The notes: generated by a model from the letters alone, not told the origin. A stretch of 64,000 nucleotides of DNA from Adenophora triphylla var. japonica (GCA_022495995.1 JAFEMH010003640.1:186001-250000), one strand, 5' to 3'. Numbered from the stretch's first letter, positions 35,127 to 46,176 are shown. A program made the numbers and translations.

Positions 35127-36534
35127 ACTCGAAATTAGCCCTGGATCCGAGCAGGCCTTTCGCCCTCGCATCTCGGGCATTTTGTCGCTTTGCCCCAAGC
35201 TGTTGGAGCGGTTTGTCTCGCCGTTTGTTTTCGCATTTTGTAGAGTCGCCACGCCGTTTTTATTAAGCCCAAAACATTGAAAAGGGCACGCTTAAAGATA
35301 ATTTTAAACCTGTTTTTGTGTGATGAGATTTTGAGTTCTGAGGTCGATGACTCCTGGGAAGAGAATATTAGAATATTAGAGCTCACCCGAGTAGCCTCGT
35401 AAAACGAGTCTTTCTGATACCCCTAATATCCTTTAAATGTCAGGTGTGTGTGTGTGTGCTTTTAAAAATGCATGTCAGACGGATGTCTACATTGTATGCT
35501 ATGTATGGAAATGTATTGAAATAGTAATGGAAGGAAGCCTTACCAATGTTGGTTCGTGGTCCTGCCTCTCCACTCTGGGAATAGTGTTTCGAGGTCTCCG
35601 AGTAGCGCTCCTGCATGGATCTGGATTGCTTCTGAGATGCCATTGGTCCGCGGGGACAGAGTTTCTGCGTGAGTTGAGGCTGCAGTGTGCCTGCGCCTCG
35701 GCGCAGGTTCTACAAGAGGCGTGCGCTGGGATCTGCCTGGGATCACTCGGCGTGCAGGGGTTCGGCGTTGGGTTCGGGATCGTCGGAGATCACTCTGGGC
35801 GCAGGTTCTCGGGGCGTGGTCATGGGTGGCAGAGTCACTCTGGCAGAGTTTCTGCGTGGCTTGGGATCGCCTGGCTTGACTCTGAAAGAGCCGGACACCG
35901 TGGAAAGACTCGGTGCAAGGCCTCTGAGTACCACGAGGGGCCTCGTAGTACCCTCGAGAGTGCCTCGGGCAGCACGGAGCCGTCTCGGAGCGCCGGGAGG
36001 CTTCTGAGCACCACGAGGGGGCTCTAAGGCCTCGGAAGGATCCGAAAGGGGCTCGGAATGCCTCTAAGGACTTAGAGGGGAAGCCAAGGCCTAGGAGGAA
36101 GAGAGAAGTGGGAGGCGTGTGAAAATGAGGGAGGGGGAGCCCTCTATTTATAGTGCCGATTAGGTGCAAAGAGGTCCGTACGGACCTCCCTCGGTAATCC
36201 AAGATTTTGGTTTTCCTCGATTTGAGGGAATCTGATGATGGAGGAATATTTGCAATTATGGTGTCCCCTCGAGCAATAAGGTCCGTACGGACCATCTTGC
36301 ATGCAAAGAGGTCCGTACGACCAACTAAGCATGAGGGTAATCATTTCTTCCCTGGATTTGAGTGGAATATTGTGGACTTTAAGGAGATTCAATTATGACA
36401 ACAAAGAGGTCCGTACGGACCAATATTGCTTTCCCAATTCCCGAAAAGGTCCTTTGTCCTTTATCCCAGGAAGGCCTTCCTTGGTTTGGTTGGGGGTTTA
36501 GAGAGGGTTTTGAGTGAGAGGGGTCAAGCCGACA
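35127..36534 (-). repeat. 5' LTR of E1, about 1.4 kb
   Basis: On the minus strand it starts TGTCGGCTTGACC at 36534. It holds four GGTCCGTACGGACC-type palindromes, a TATAAATA box at 36152-36145 followed by GAGGGCTCCCCCTCC, and ends near 35127 at the PBS. It aligns with the 3' LTR of E2 (same TATA context, same TTACGAGGC and AATATTCTCTTCCC blocks). The first base is inferred from the exact end of homology of the E2 leader at 36535. Confidence 0.75.
36145..36421 (-). promoter_or_regulatory. E1 LTR promoter: TATA box and four palindromes
   Basis: GGTCCGTACGGACC occurs at 36173-36186, 36280-36293 and 36408-36421, with a one-base-deleted copy at 36310-36322. The TATA box TATAAATA (minus) is at 36145-36152, 20 bp from the nearest palindrome. 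Most copies are preceded by CAAAGA on one side. Confidence 0.7.
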
Positions 36535-36770
36535 CCATGTCTCAAGCTGTGTTGATGAGTGGGCCATGCACGATATGATCCCCGCAAACGCCTAACGTCA
36601 CGTGCATCCCCGCAAGCAAGGTAAAGAGAGGTCATGCCGAACTCTCGACCCGATCTTGACTAAAGCCGGGGCCGGCTCACTATTCACATGGCTAACGCAT
36701 CAAAACGAACATGACAAAGCTCGGTCCTTAGGTTCGATTTTTTTCTTTTAGGCCGGTGGAAACCGCTGCC

Positions 36771-36840
36771 CTATAGGACCTCGCCCGGGCCGTCCACCCC
36801 GGGATGTCGAAATACAGTGTGCAAAACGAGGGGCTTATAG
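36771..36840 (+). ncRNA. Conserved leader hairpin, E2 copy
   Basis: Starts CTATAGGACCTCGCCCGGG and ends ACGAGGGGCTTATAG. The inner stem CCCGGG/CCCGGG surrounds CCGTCCAC. Compared with E1, one inner pair is G-C instead of A-T. Confidence 0.6.
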
Positions 36841-37189
36841 CCGCACGTATTGTCTCCATCGACCCAGATCTAGCATAGTTGCGAAAAGAAGAGCAATCTT
36901 TTCCAACCTACCTAGGATTCTCGAGAAAACATGTTTTAAGTAAATTAAAACAACAAAAAAAAAAATAAAAGAAGCGGAAACCGCATGCCACGCGAGCTTT
37001 CCCCTTTTATCCCGTTAGGCCTTCCCGTGTCTAAACCTTGCCCGTCACCCTCCAAATAACCGAGAGTGGTTGAGAATACCCGGGAGCCGCCATTTCGCAT
37101 CGAGGTCACAAGGTCCGATAGCCCTTCCAGCTTCAACGGTCCGCACCGTACCGCTACTCCCCATGACGGATCAATGTATAACAAAGTGA

Positions 37190-38902
37190 GGGAAACGGAA
37201 CCCCGCCACTAAGGAACCTCCGCACAATGGAGGAGGTGTCGCGAGCCTTCGAAACTCATCAAGAAGCGCCAAGAGCAAAGCAAGCCTCGGGATCGTAGAC
37301 ACCCCGCGTCTTCGAGGGAACCGTTGCAGCTTCCCCAACCCGATGGAACCTTCGTTCTCATAGAAGACGAAGAAATACCGGCTCCCCCGGCTCAAAGCTA
37401 TCGAAGGTCCCGCCTCCGCCAAGCTACGAGATCCCAAAGAACGCAGCAGCCTCGCTCAAAGCTCCTCATCGCCTCGCCAAGCCCGACATGCCCGCTCAAG
37501 ACAGCCGCTCCCTGCCCGCACATCAAGCTCAAGCACCAACAAAGACACATACGTGCCTCGCTCCGTCGTATCCCAATGCATCTCGTATCCCCAGATTCAA
37601 TCCTTTGCTTCTATACGAGCCTCCGCAACCACAACCAAAATCCCTATGCATACCGTAGGGACAGTATCCCAAGCGGATATCCCGACATCTCAAACTTTGC
37701 CACCCGCTAGTCCGCCACTTGGGGCTAACGAATCATTTCCCAACTCCCAAACACAACCCTTAGCGGACCCGGCAATCACGCCCTCAACTTCAACACCCCA
37801 GTGGTATAGGTTGGTATACACTCAACTACCTCCCCAAGACTCCCGAATGGCAATCCCATCGGCTAATCCACCTCCATCTTCGGTTTCCATCCCAAAAAAA
37901 CGGCACCGCTCCAACCCCGCCGACCCTCACATGGCTTGGTTGGTCGAACAAATGAAGAACATGCAAGGAAAACCAAGTAACTAACTCTAAGGACTCCCTC
38001 ATGCCCACGGATCCAAGCAAGGTGGTCCCTCTACCTCCAAAATTCAGGATGCCTAGATGGAAAAGTTCGACTGGACAGAATGCCCGAATACCCATATCGA
38101 CACCTACGTCTTGGGTATGAGAGCCAAAGGGTCAAACCCACAACAAATGGTGGATCACTTCCAGCATTCCCTCAAATCCACAGCATTAAGGTGGTTCCTC
38201 AATGTAAAAGCAGAAAACCGCTCCACCTGGGATCAAATCAGCGAAATCTTCTTGGAGAAGTACCGCGCCAACCTTGAGTGGGAAACAAATCGCCATGGCC
38301 TGCAAGCCACCGAACAAAAGGATGACGAGCCAAGAGGGAATTCTACAAGAGATGGAACTGGAAGCTAAGCGAGATAATGGATCCGCTTTCCAAAGAAGAG
38401 CGAGATGGACATCTTCCATTCTGCCTCAAACCATCCCCGAGGCCCCGATCGCCACCACTTCTATCCCGATCTTCGCGCCATGGTCAACGCTGGGACCAAG
38501 TTTGAGAGAACACTGAGCATGCAAAAAACGGTAGTCAGTCTAGCCCCGCCCAATCCAATATCTGCCCCAAGCAGAGGGAGGGAGGTTGTCGGACCAGTCC
38601 ATTATATTCAAAATGGAGCACTACAAAGAAATGGTGGTCCCCCGAGACAACGACAACACTATGATGATTTTGAGATGCCCTTGAGCGAGGTATTCGATCG
38701 TGTAGTGAAGCAAGGTCTCCTCGAACCTATGGAAAATTACCAGCCCAAATTCCCCAATGTCAACTGGGATGTAACCAAGCGGTGTGCTTTTCACAAATAC
38801 CACGGTCATACAACCGACAACTGCACAGTTTTGAGGAAAGCAATTCAAGGATTGATTGAAGAAGGAAAGTTAGAGCGCCCCCGCGGCCCCAATACACTCT
38901 GA
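37190..38902 (+). pseudogene. gag of E2 with zinc-knuckle region, broken
   Basis: The capsid part (38,057-38,368) has NTHIDTYVLGMRAKGSNPQQ and STALRWFLNVKAENRSTWDQ, a standard Ty3/gypsy gag core. A different frame (38,405-38,902) holds PLSEVFDRVVKQGLLEPM and the knuckle CAFHKYHGHTTDNC, with the H-rich CxxH...GHxTxxC layout of Tat-lineage gag. The N-terminal part (37,320-37,984) is Pro/Ser-rich and ends at a stop. At least two frameshifts or stops. Confidence 0.8.
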
Positions 38903-39713
38903 AATCCGTTCCCCAAAAATAATGGTCCAGAAGCTTGGTCTAACCCCAGTCTCCTAGAGTCTAGCTTCTAAAATAAAAGACCCCGAGTCTGCCATGTTTA
39001 AAGTTTAAGTCTCTCGAGTCATCTGATGGCTTTACGCCTGAAGATTATGCGTTTGTAACAAAAATCGCGCTTCTTTATGCTTCGAATAAAAGTTCGACCT
39101 TTCTGAGTATCCCCTCATTGCCACTTTAACAAATGATAAATTAACTAACCAAAACAGTTAATAATGATTCACTTGATAAAGACGCAGACACATTAATGAA
39201 CAATGCATTAAACAAATCTTTAAGCATGTTGTCAAACGAGAGGAAAATCGGGCCCAAGCTGCCGAGAACGTTCTAACCAAAATGAATTTGGGGAACTGCT
39301 GAAGAGCCCACAGAGACGTAAATAAGAAAATGCTCCGTCGATACTTCGCCCAAAGAATATCGAGTCTTCTTCTCCCCCCTCTACACTCTAAAAAAAAAAC
39401 ACAAAAAAATCGTACAGTCAACCTCGTAGGTTCTAGTACTTTTTTCAAGTCTTCCTCGAACATTGTAATTTAAGTCTTCAATTTTCCATACATAAGTCTT
39501 CTTTCTTTTCTTGCTAGACTTGATGCATTATTTTGCACCCCACATTACAAATGAAATGGTTTTGTTCTATGTGATCACTTGCATTGCTCAACAAGTAATT
39601 CCACAAATGATTAATGCTTTGATTAATTGATGTGAGAAAGTCAATCGATAGCTTCCCATACATCTTACCATACCCCACACAAAGGCCTCCATCAAGCCAT
39701 ACACTTTCCAAAA
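38903..39713 (+). other. E2 remnant of the protease-RT linker and the pol deletion site
   Basis: 39,130-39,330 matches E3 51,200-51,400 (shared AACAAATGATAAATTAACT and CGGGCCCAAGC). RT, RNase H and integrase are absent. About 39,480-39,713 holds unrelated AT-rich sequence, then spacer homology resumes. Confidence 0.6.
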
Positions 39714-40139
39714 CTTGTCCCCACTATCACCTTGACCAAGTCAACGACGGCAGCAACATCAAGGGACAACAAAAGGTCACTCAGCATCAAAAGATTGACC
39801 CCATGTCGACAACAACCTAGGGGCTTGCCTTCGCCCTCGTGCGCATAAATAAAGTTCAAGCAGGGGCTTGCCTTCGCCCTCATATGCTTCAAAAAAAAAA
39901 AGCTCAAGCAGAAGCTACAAAAAAAAGAGCTCAAGCAGAAGCTTCACAAAAATAAATGAGGTTAAGGACCCAGAGCCAACGATCAAGAAGCAATGGATTC
40001 ATTGAAGCTGCCGTCAAATACGACTTGTCAAGAAATCACCTCAAGGCCCGCGCCTCATCATTCAACCTTCCGAGCCTTTTCGCCAAAGGCCACGCAAATA
40101 TCTATGCCTTGGCCCCAAAGCCAAACACAGTTCAACCCC

Positions 40140-40187
40140 GAACTACGTCGACCTGAGCTCCTTGTCTTAAGGGGAACGTAGGCAACC
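40140..40187 (+). ncRNA. Recurrent hairpin motif, E2 copy 1
   Basis: GAACTACGTCGACCTGAGCT through GGGGAACGTAGGCAACC. CTACG/CGTAG outer and CTCCTT/AAGGGG inner pairing. Confidence 0.55.
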
Positions 40188-40680
40188 AGAAATGGTCCGG
40201 TCATAAACACATACAAATCCACAAACCCGGTCTCATCAATGACCTCTCTTGCTACTTGCACGAACCTTCTTTCCACACTGAGACCAACTCGATCCTGGAT
40301 ACCGGTTGACTTTCTCCTCATGATTAATCAAAGCATATCAGGTTTAATTGTTGAATAACCCGAACATCAACCAAGGGTTTTAAGCAAACATGGGATCAAT
40401 GTGAACAAATCAAGTTTTCAAATGTCTCGACAAGTCTTCTTTTTCTACAAAATAGGAAAATAGAGCTAAACACTGATTTTCTGTCAGCAAGGGCTTCCAT
40501 ACACTTTTACAAGCTTTTCAATGCTCATACTCTCTCAAAAGAGTTAAACCCCAAAAGCGTGTTTTTTGTGCCTACATCAAATAAGGCATTCAAACAAAAG
40601 GGAACCCGTTCCCACCTTTCAAAAATAAATACGCCCTTGCGAGTATACAGTACATATCGTTTCTCTTACAAAAGAGGGTT

Positions 40681-40728
40681 GAACTACGCAGACCTGAGCC
40701 TCTCAGTCCGAGGGGAACATAGGCAGCC
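40681..40728 (+). ncRNA. Recurrent hairpin motif, E2 copy 2
   Basis: GAACTACGCAGACCTGAGCC through GAGGGGAACATAGGCAGCC, 541 bp after copy 1. The outer stem has one changed base. Confidence 0.5.
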
Positions 40729-40989
40729 TTCATTGGTTCAGTCTAAGGAAAACACAAAATTCCAAAAATTGACGCCACCAAGGCTCAGACAAGAAGCAAA
40801 CAAGAGATTTTGCGTCTCGACAAAGCTTTACTAGTAAATCAAAAATTATCACAGTTAAAACACTTTTTGATGAGTTCAAGCACGGTATACTCTCGATTCA
40901 CAACATGCTGAAAGACAACTTAAAACATTTAACAATCAATGTGTCTGCAATGGCAATGAATGGATACTCAGTGTTTCAGAAGGTCATTT

Positions 40990-42082
40990 CATGCTACTCG
41001 CGATTAGCCCTTCGTCACTCTTTCCTTTCTTCCCTTGTCCCCAACAAGTCTTCTTTCATTCCACATGAGCGAGTTCTGTCTCCATCATTCCGAGATCAAG
41101 AGTACTCCTCGGCGTGTCAAAAAAACCAGTCGCTCTCAGAGCATCGTTCGCCCATGCCTCGACTCGGATCTCCTCCCTACGAGTCTACAAAAGGGAACCT
41201 CTCCCCGCCAGTCTGTCAACTCGAGTCCCGTAGTCAAACAAAGCGTCTCCCATGACATCCTGAGGGTTAGACCAGGCTTCTGCACTCCTAAGGCTATAGC
41301 TGAGAAGACAATCTTGCCCCGGAATCGCCTCACGCCTGCTCTCCAAAACTACTTGGGACTGCCCGACATGCTGCTCATCCAGGTACTCGGTGGTCAACAC
41401 AATACTCTCCCGACGTCGAAGGAGCACCACAGGAGGGAAAGTGGAATACTTCCATACCCTCAGAAAATATGGAAAGGCATCTGGATCTGTCATGCAAAAG
41501 GAGGCTACCTTCATAGTGGCAATGCCTTCCCAGCTCAGCAAAGGCTCCTGCCTCATCCCGAACTACCTGGAAACAAGCGATGGAACATAGAAAGAGGACC
41601 AAGACAAACACAAAACTCTGACAACATAGGAACCTTCCTGAAAGGCCCTCCTAGTCTTGATCCTCCAATGCGGAACCCACCAGCGAATTTGATGCGTACC
41701 AAGCTGTGCCATCCATCTCTCCCAGGCGGACTGATCCATATCCAATACAAGAGGTTGCCGAGCAAACGTCCACAGACTGAAGGATGTCAGAGGCACTGTC
41801 GTAGCTTGAAATCTCTCTCTCTCTCGCCACCATAATGCAAGAAAAGCAGGGGCTTCCCCCATGCATGAACCGATCCCCCATCGCCAAGCGATCTATGCCG
41901 TGGAAAGTCTCCCCCGAAACTAAGGGAACGATGTCCTCACCAGCCCGACAATGGACTGCCACATCCAACAGAGCACCGTCACGTATCCTGAGGTAGCTAA
42001 CCCCAAAAAGAGTGGCTGTCAAGCACAAAGCAAATGCGTCCCTGGAGATATCACTCCCGCCGCCGCTCATGAAATTTGTCAA
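40990..42082 (-). pseudogene. Antisense gene B of E2 (DUF7745-like), truncated and frameshifted
   Basis: Minus-strand frames 42,082-41,651, 41,862-41,563 and 41,556-41,185 match E1 gene B piece by piece: SGGGSDISRDAFALCLTATL, HCRAGEDIVPLVSGETFHGI and SVRLGEMDGTAWYAS. The N-terminal ~130 residues and their promoter are deleted. Sequence upstream of 42,090 aligns directly with the gene A-gene B interval of E1. Confidence 0.65.
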
Positions 42083-42354
42083 AGCCGCTTCAGGACCCCA
42101 AGCCGCTCGGAAAACACGCCAAATGCGCCTCAGCCTCCACTAACCACAAATGCATTCCCAGCTCATGTGACATGCACAAAAATAATAATAAGCTAGCAAC
42201 AATTCCTAGGTCAATCCCGAGAATCACAAATACATCATTACATCTTAAAATAAAATACTTTGTTGTGCAAATACAAGTGTTTTATTACAGGTACAAAATG
42301 TATGTTGCTCTACAAAACAAAAAAAACAACGGAAAGAGGGAAAGCAAAAGAGCC

Positions 42355-42540
42355 CTAATCCGACTCATCATCATCATCCTCCACAAGCGAGAAATCCGGC
42401 ATCTCGGCGCCTCCGCCATCCACCTCATCATCCTCGGTGAACTCAGCACCTTCCTCGACCGGATACTCCAAGACGTCCGCAGAAGTCAGAATGAAGAAGA
42501 AAAAAGAAGACGAGCCATCCCTCCTCTCCTTGTCCAGCAC
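42355..42540 (-). pseudogene. Antisense gene A of E2, acidic C-terminal tail only
   Basis: A 61-residue frame ending EMPDFSLVEDDDDESD, the same tail as E1 gene A. Upstream (42,541 onward) the coding part is replaced by tandem repeats, so the mobile-domain part is lost. Confidence 0.6.
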
Positions 42541-42890
42541 CTGAGGTATCCCACGTCCTCATCATCTCAGTCAGAGGCGCCCCACGACCTCAAACATTTC
42601 ACTGCAAGTTCAGACCGAGGCGTAACCTCGCCCTCACCGCAAGTTCAGATGGAGGCGTAACCTCTCCCTCACCGCAAGTTCAGACAGAGGCCCCACCTCG
42701 CCCTCAACATTTCAACAATTCGGTCAGAGGCGCCACACGTCCTCAAACACTTCATCATCTCAGCCAGAGGCGCCACCACGTTCTCATCATCTCAGCCAGA
42801 GGCGGCACCACCTCCTCACTATCTCGGTCAGAGGCGCCCCACATCCTCATTATCTCCGTCAGAGGCATACAACGTCCTCAACTTCCTCCT
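42541..42890. repeat. Imperfect tandem repeats, unit about 30-45 bp
   Basis: Repeated words TCAGTCAGAGGCGCC, CCACGTCCTC and CCTCACCGCAAGTTCAGA, about eight copies. Replaces the gene A body in E2. Confidence 0.7.
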
Positions 42891-42959
42891 CATAAAGGCC
42901 CTTCCTCCTGCAGGTAAACACAACAAAGGTATGAAAAAAATCATACTTATGTCTTTAAA

Positions 42960-43345
42960 CATATCCTCTGTTACCTCGTAGTGAGATCCACCCCCCTGTC
43001 TCCCTGATAGATATCTCATATCTTTTAGTAAGATTATCGATCTTTTGGTAAGATTGGTCATCCTTCACATAGGGTAGATAACTTTTAGAAAGAGTACCCA
43101 CCTTTTCGTAAGATTAACATATCTTTTAGCAAGATTACCCATCTTTTAGTAAGATTAGCTATCTTTTAGTAAGATTATCAATCTTTTTGTAAGATTGGCC
43201 ATCCTTCACATAGGGTAGATATCTTTTAGAAAGATTACCCACCTTTTCGAAAGATTAGCATATCTTTTAGTAAGATTACCCATCTTTTTGTAAAATTAGC
43301 TATCTTTTAGTAAGATTACCAATCTTTTCGTAAGATTAGCCATCT
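42960..43345. repeat. Short tandem repeats of the TAAGATTA type
   Basis: Units such as TAGTAAGATTACCCATCTTT, about 20 bp, repeated about 15 times with changes. A longer period of about 180 bp is also visible (ATCCTTCACATAGGGTAGATA at about 43,060 and 43,200). Confidence 0.7.
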
Positions 43346-43564
43346 CTCAACTTAGGATAGACACCCCCAAACAGTCTCACATAGGGTAGATACCCCTAAA
43401 CAGTCTCACTTAGAGTATAGACACCTTCAAAGAAACTCCACTTAGATACTCCTCGCCTTTTCCGGCCGTCATCATAAGCCCAAACCCCAAGGCACAAACG
43501 CCTTCAAAACACGAATCCCAAGGTGCAAACGCCTCCACACTCACAATTTCACCATCACTAGCAT

Positions 43565-43885
43565 TACCCGCAGCCCGGAAGGCTATAAACCACTCGATCC
43601 GGAAGACCTTATAAACCTCCCAAATCACTATCCGCAGCCCGGAAGGCTTTAAATCACTCGGTCCGGAAGACCGTATAAACCTCCCAAATCACTATCCGCA
43701 GCCCGAAAGGCTTTAAACCACTCGGTCCGGAAGACCGTATAAACCTCCCAAATCATTATCCGTAGCCCGAAAGGCTTTAAATTACCCGGTCCGGAAGACC
43801 GTATAAATCTCCCAAATCATTATCCGTAGCCTGGAAGGCTTTAAATTACCTAGTCCGGAAGACCATATAAATTTCCAAAACACGT
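43565..43885. repeat. 64-bp tandem repeat, five copies
   Basis: Copies start near 43,565, 43,629, 43,693, 43,757 and 43,821. Each has CCGCAGCCCGGAAGGCTTTA, then GGTCCGGAAGACCGTATAAA. GGTCCGGAAGACC is a near palindrome. Confidence 0.85.
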
Positions 43886-43894
43886 CCTCCTATA

Positions 43895-44222
43895 TCACAA
43901 CCCATATTTTAGTGAGACTACCCATCTTTTCGTGAGATTACCCATTTTTTAGTGAGATTACCCATCTTCTCGTAAGATTAACCCATCTTCTAGTGAGATT
44001 ACCCATCTTTTAGTGAGATTAACCCATCTTTTTGTGAGATTACCCATCTTTTCGTGAGATTACCCATCTTTTCATGAGATTACCCATTTTTTCGTGAGAT
44101 TAACCCATCTTTTAGTGAGATTACCCATCTTCTAGTGAGATTACCCATCTTTTAGTAAGATTACCCATCTTTTCGTGAGATTACCCACTTTTTCGGGAAA
44201 TTACCCACCTTCTCGTAAGATC
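43895..44222. repeat. Tandem repeat of about 20-21 bp, about 15 copies
   Basis: Unit GTGAGATTACCCATCTTTT, with changes. Related to the array at 42,960-43,345. Confidence 0.8.
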
Positions 44223-44233
44223 ACCTCATACGC

Positions 44234-44650
44234 GAACTACGATCAGGCTTGATTCCCACTTGGGATACGTAGGAATCCTATCAAAGGGTCCAGCCAACCG
44301 ACCTAAACGGTCACCTTAGGACACCACCACGTCCTCACAGTCGACCTTAGCGATCACATCACCTCAGGGCACCACCACGTCCGCATGCACTCACGATTAC
44401 ACGACCTCTGAACTATGATCAGGCTTGATTCCCGTTAGGGATACGTAGGAATCCTATCACAGGGTCTAGCCAACTGACCTAAACGGTCACCCACAGGATA
44501 CCACCACGTCCACGCACAGAGTCTCAATCAGAGGATATCACACGTCCTCGTGCACTAAAACACTCACCCCACACCCGAACTACGATCAGGCTTGATTCCC
44601 GCTTAGGGATACGTAGGAATCCTATCACAGGGTCCAGCCAACTGACCTAA
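44234..44650 (+). repeat. Three repeats of about 170 bp, each with the recurrent hairpin
   Basis: Hairpin motifs at 44234-44278, 44410-44452 and 44577-44623 (GAACTACGATCAGGCTTGAT, then CCC...GGGATACGTAGGAATCC). Each is followed by AGGGTCCAGCCAACTGACC and CACCACGTCC-type words. It lies just before the polypurine tract. Confidence 0.75.
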
Positions 44651-44778
44651 ACGGTCACACAAAAGGACACTGCCACGTCCTCACAAACTGGCCTACACGG
44701 TCACATCCTCTCTTAGCACGCGATCCAGATCAGGACCCTTATCTTATAGACGAACCCACTTCCTCCATAAGTGACGTC

Positions 44779-44791
44779 GCCGAGGGGCTTC
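44779..44791 (+). other. Polypurine tract of E2
   Basis: GCCGAGGGGCTTC directly before the LTR start TGTAAGTACC. The same string precedes the E3 3' LTR. Confidence 0.65.
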
Positions 44792-44968
44792 TGTAAGTAC
44801 CCCAATCTGGATCGCTTTCCATCCCAGCATACGACAAAACCAGGGGCAAACTTCCGGAGGTCATAACTCCTTCATACGAACTCCGATTGAGACGTGCCAT
44901 ATATGGTTGGAAAGCTCTCGACGAGAACTAGCTTGCCATCACAATTACAAAATGTGGAAAAGCATGGA

Positions 44969-45120
44969 AGTCCGTACGGACCTCTTTGCTCCTAGACATA
45001 ATTATTACAAAATCCGCTTAAAGTCCACGAGATTCCCTCAAATCCCGGAAATCTAAAATTTTGGTTTTCCTAGAAGGTCCATACGGACCTTCTTGCAACT
45101 TTTCCCACACTATAAATAGA
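44969..45120 (+). promoter_or_regulatory. E2 LTR promoter: two palindromes and TATA box
   Basis: AGTCCGTACGGACC at 44969-44982 and GGTCCATACGGACC at 45076-45089 (107 bp apart, the same spacing as two E1 copies). TATAAATA is at 45113-45120, 23 bp after the second. Confidence 0.7.
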
Positions 45121-45410
45121 GGGCTCCCCCTCTCGAAATTTTCACACCTCCCTCTTCTCTTCTCTCCCTAAGCCTTCAGGCTCCCTCTCTAAGACCCCTC
45201 AGGGCTCTCCCGGTCCCTTTCGGTTCCTTCCGGAGCCTTCCGAGCTCCCTTGTGGTGCTCCGAAGCCCTTTTCGAGCGCTCCCGCGATGCTCCCGCACTG
45301 CCCCGAGGCACTCTCGAGGTACTCTGAGGTCCCTCGTGGTACTCCGAGGCCTTGTCTGGTCTTTCCCGAGGCATCCCGGCTCTTTTCGAGTCAAACTGGG
45401 GATCCCGGCC

Positions 45411-45690
45411 CACGCCGAACCTCTGCCCGAATACAACCGACGATTCCAACGCACGCCAAACCTCTGCCCGAACCCAACCGACGATTCCAACGCACGCCGA
45501 ACCTCTGTCCGAATCCAACCGATGATTCCAACGCACGCCGAACCTCTGCCCGAATCCAGCCGACGATTCCGACGCACGCCGAACCTCTGCCCGAATCCAG
45601 TCAAAGATCCATGCGATCCCAACGCACGCCGAAACTCTGCCCGAGTGCACACTTGACAATCCTGAGGCACGCCGAAGCTCTGTCCGCAGA
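45411..45690 (+). repeat. 41-bp tandem array in the E2 LTR, about seven copies
   Basis: Unit begins CACGCCGAACCTCTGCCCGA and ends CGACGATTCCAACG. The last copies diverge. It lies downstream of the TATA box, so it would be in the transcript. Confidence 0.85.
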
Positions 45691-45933
45691 TAACCGGCAC
45701 ATCCCGAAGCAATCTCGGTCCGTCCCGGAACACTATTCCATCCTCAAACACTATTCCCCAGCGGAAGACAGACACGAACCAACATTGATAATGCTTCCTT
45801 CCATTACTATTTCAATACATTTCAATAAGCAGTGTACAATGTAGACATCCGACACAGCATGCATTTTTAAAAGCACACACACACAACATTTAAAGAAAGA
45901 AGGGGTATCGAAAGACTAATTTTTACGAGGCGA

Positions 45934-45938
45934 CTTGG
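45934..45938. repeat. Left target-site duplication of E3 (CTTGG)
   Basis: CTTGG precedes the E3 5' LTR; the same five bases follow the 3' LTR at 62813-62817. Confidence 0.9.
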
Positions 45939-46176
45939 TGTAAGTACCCAAATCTGGCTCATGCCTTCCGGTTAAATTTCCCGGCAATTTCGGTAAGTTT
46001 CCCGGTAATTCCCCGGACCTTCCTAGTGTTCCGGAAATATTCCGGAACAGTTCCAAATTGAATAAAGGCTGAAAGGGAGCCTTCCCAATTAAGAAACACG
46101 TTTTTCTTAATTGGGAGGAGGCTTCTAGAATTTGCCACCTTGCATGGTTCTAGAAATGCTGAGTCACAAGGGATAA

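Larger units (their letters stand above)
23775..36534 (-). mobile_element. Tat-lineage Ty3/gypsy element E1, 3'-truncated
   Basis: Sense strand is minus. Order from 5': LTR (36534-~35127), PBS, leader, gag, protease, RT, RNase H, archaeal-type RNase H, integrase (to ~27,612), spacer, then antisense genes B and A on the plus strand. The second RNase H between RT and integrase marks the Tat lineage. No 3' LTR or polypurine tract is found on the left; gene A is cut at the border with the CACTA element. All sense frames are broken. Confidence 0.8.
36535..45938 (+). mobile_element. Tat-lineage element E2, pol deleted; continues at 62818-63126
   Basis: Sense strand is plus. The leader begins abruptly at 36535 against the E1 LTR, so its 5' LTR and PBS are absent. 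Gag (to 38,902) and traces of the protease-RT linker follow. From about 39,714 the sequence matches the post-integrase spacer of E1, so nearly all of pol is deleted. Antisense genes B and A, tandem arrays, a polypurine tract and the 3' LTR follow. E3 is inserted in that LTR. Confidence 0.75.
44792..45938 (+). repeat. 3' LTR of E2, first part; second part at 62818-63126
   Basis: Starts TGTAAGTACCCCAATC. It contains two palindromes, a TATAAATA box, a 41-bp tandem array and the TTACGAGGCGACTTGG block, where E3 is inserted. The two parts together are about 1.46 kb, the same size class as the E1 LTR. Confidence 0.8.

Noticed and set aside
35437..36295. Long frames on both strands in the E1 LTR
   Set aside because: They lie inside a GC-rich LTR with a TATA box and no recognisable protein domain.
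36280..36322. Two close GGTCCGTACGGACC copies read as transposon inverted repeats with a TSD
   Set aside because: The motif recurs singly and in pairs at fixed distance from TATA boxes in several elements, which fits a binding site better than a transposon end.
42960..44222. Regular short repeats resembling a CRISPR array
   Set aside because: Eukaryotic context, no unique spacers of constant length, and clear derivation by tandem duplication inside a retroelement.
45176..45775. 199-residue minus-strand frame, and the plus frames beside it
   Set aside because: The frame stays open because of the 41-bp tandem array in the E2 LTR; the protein is only a repeat translation.
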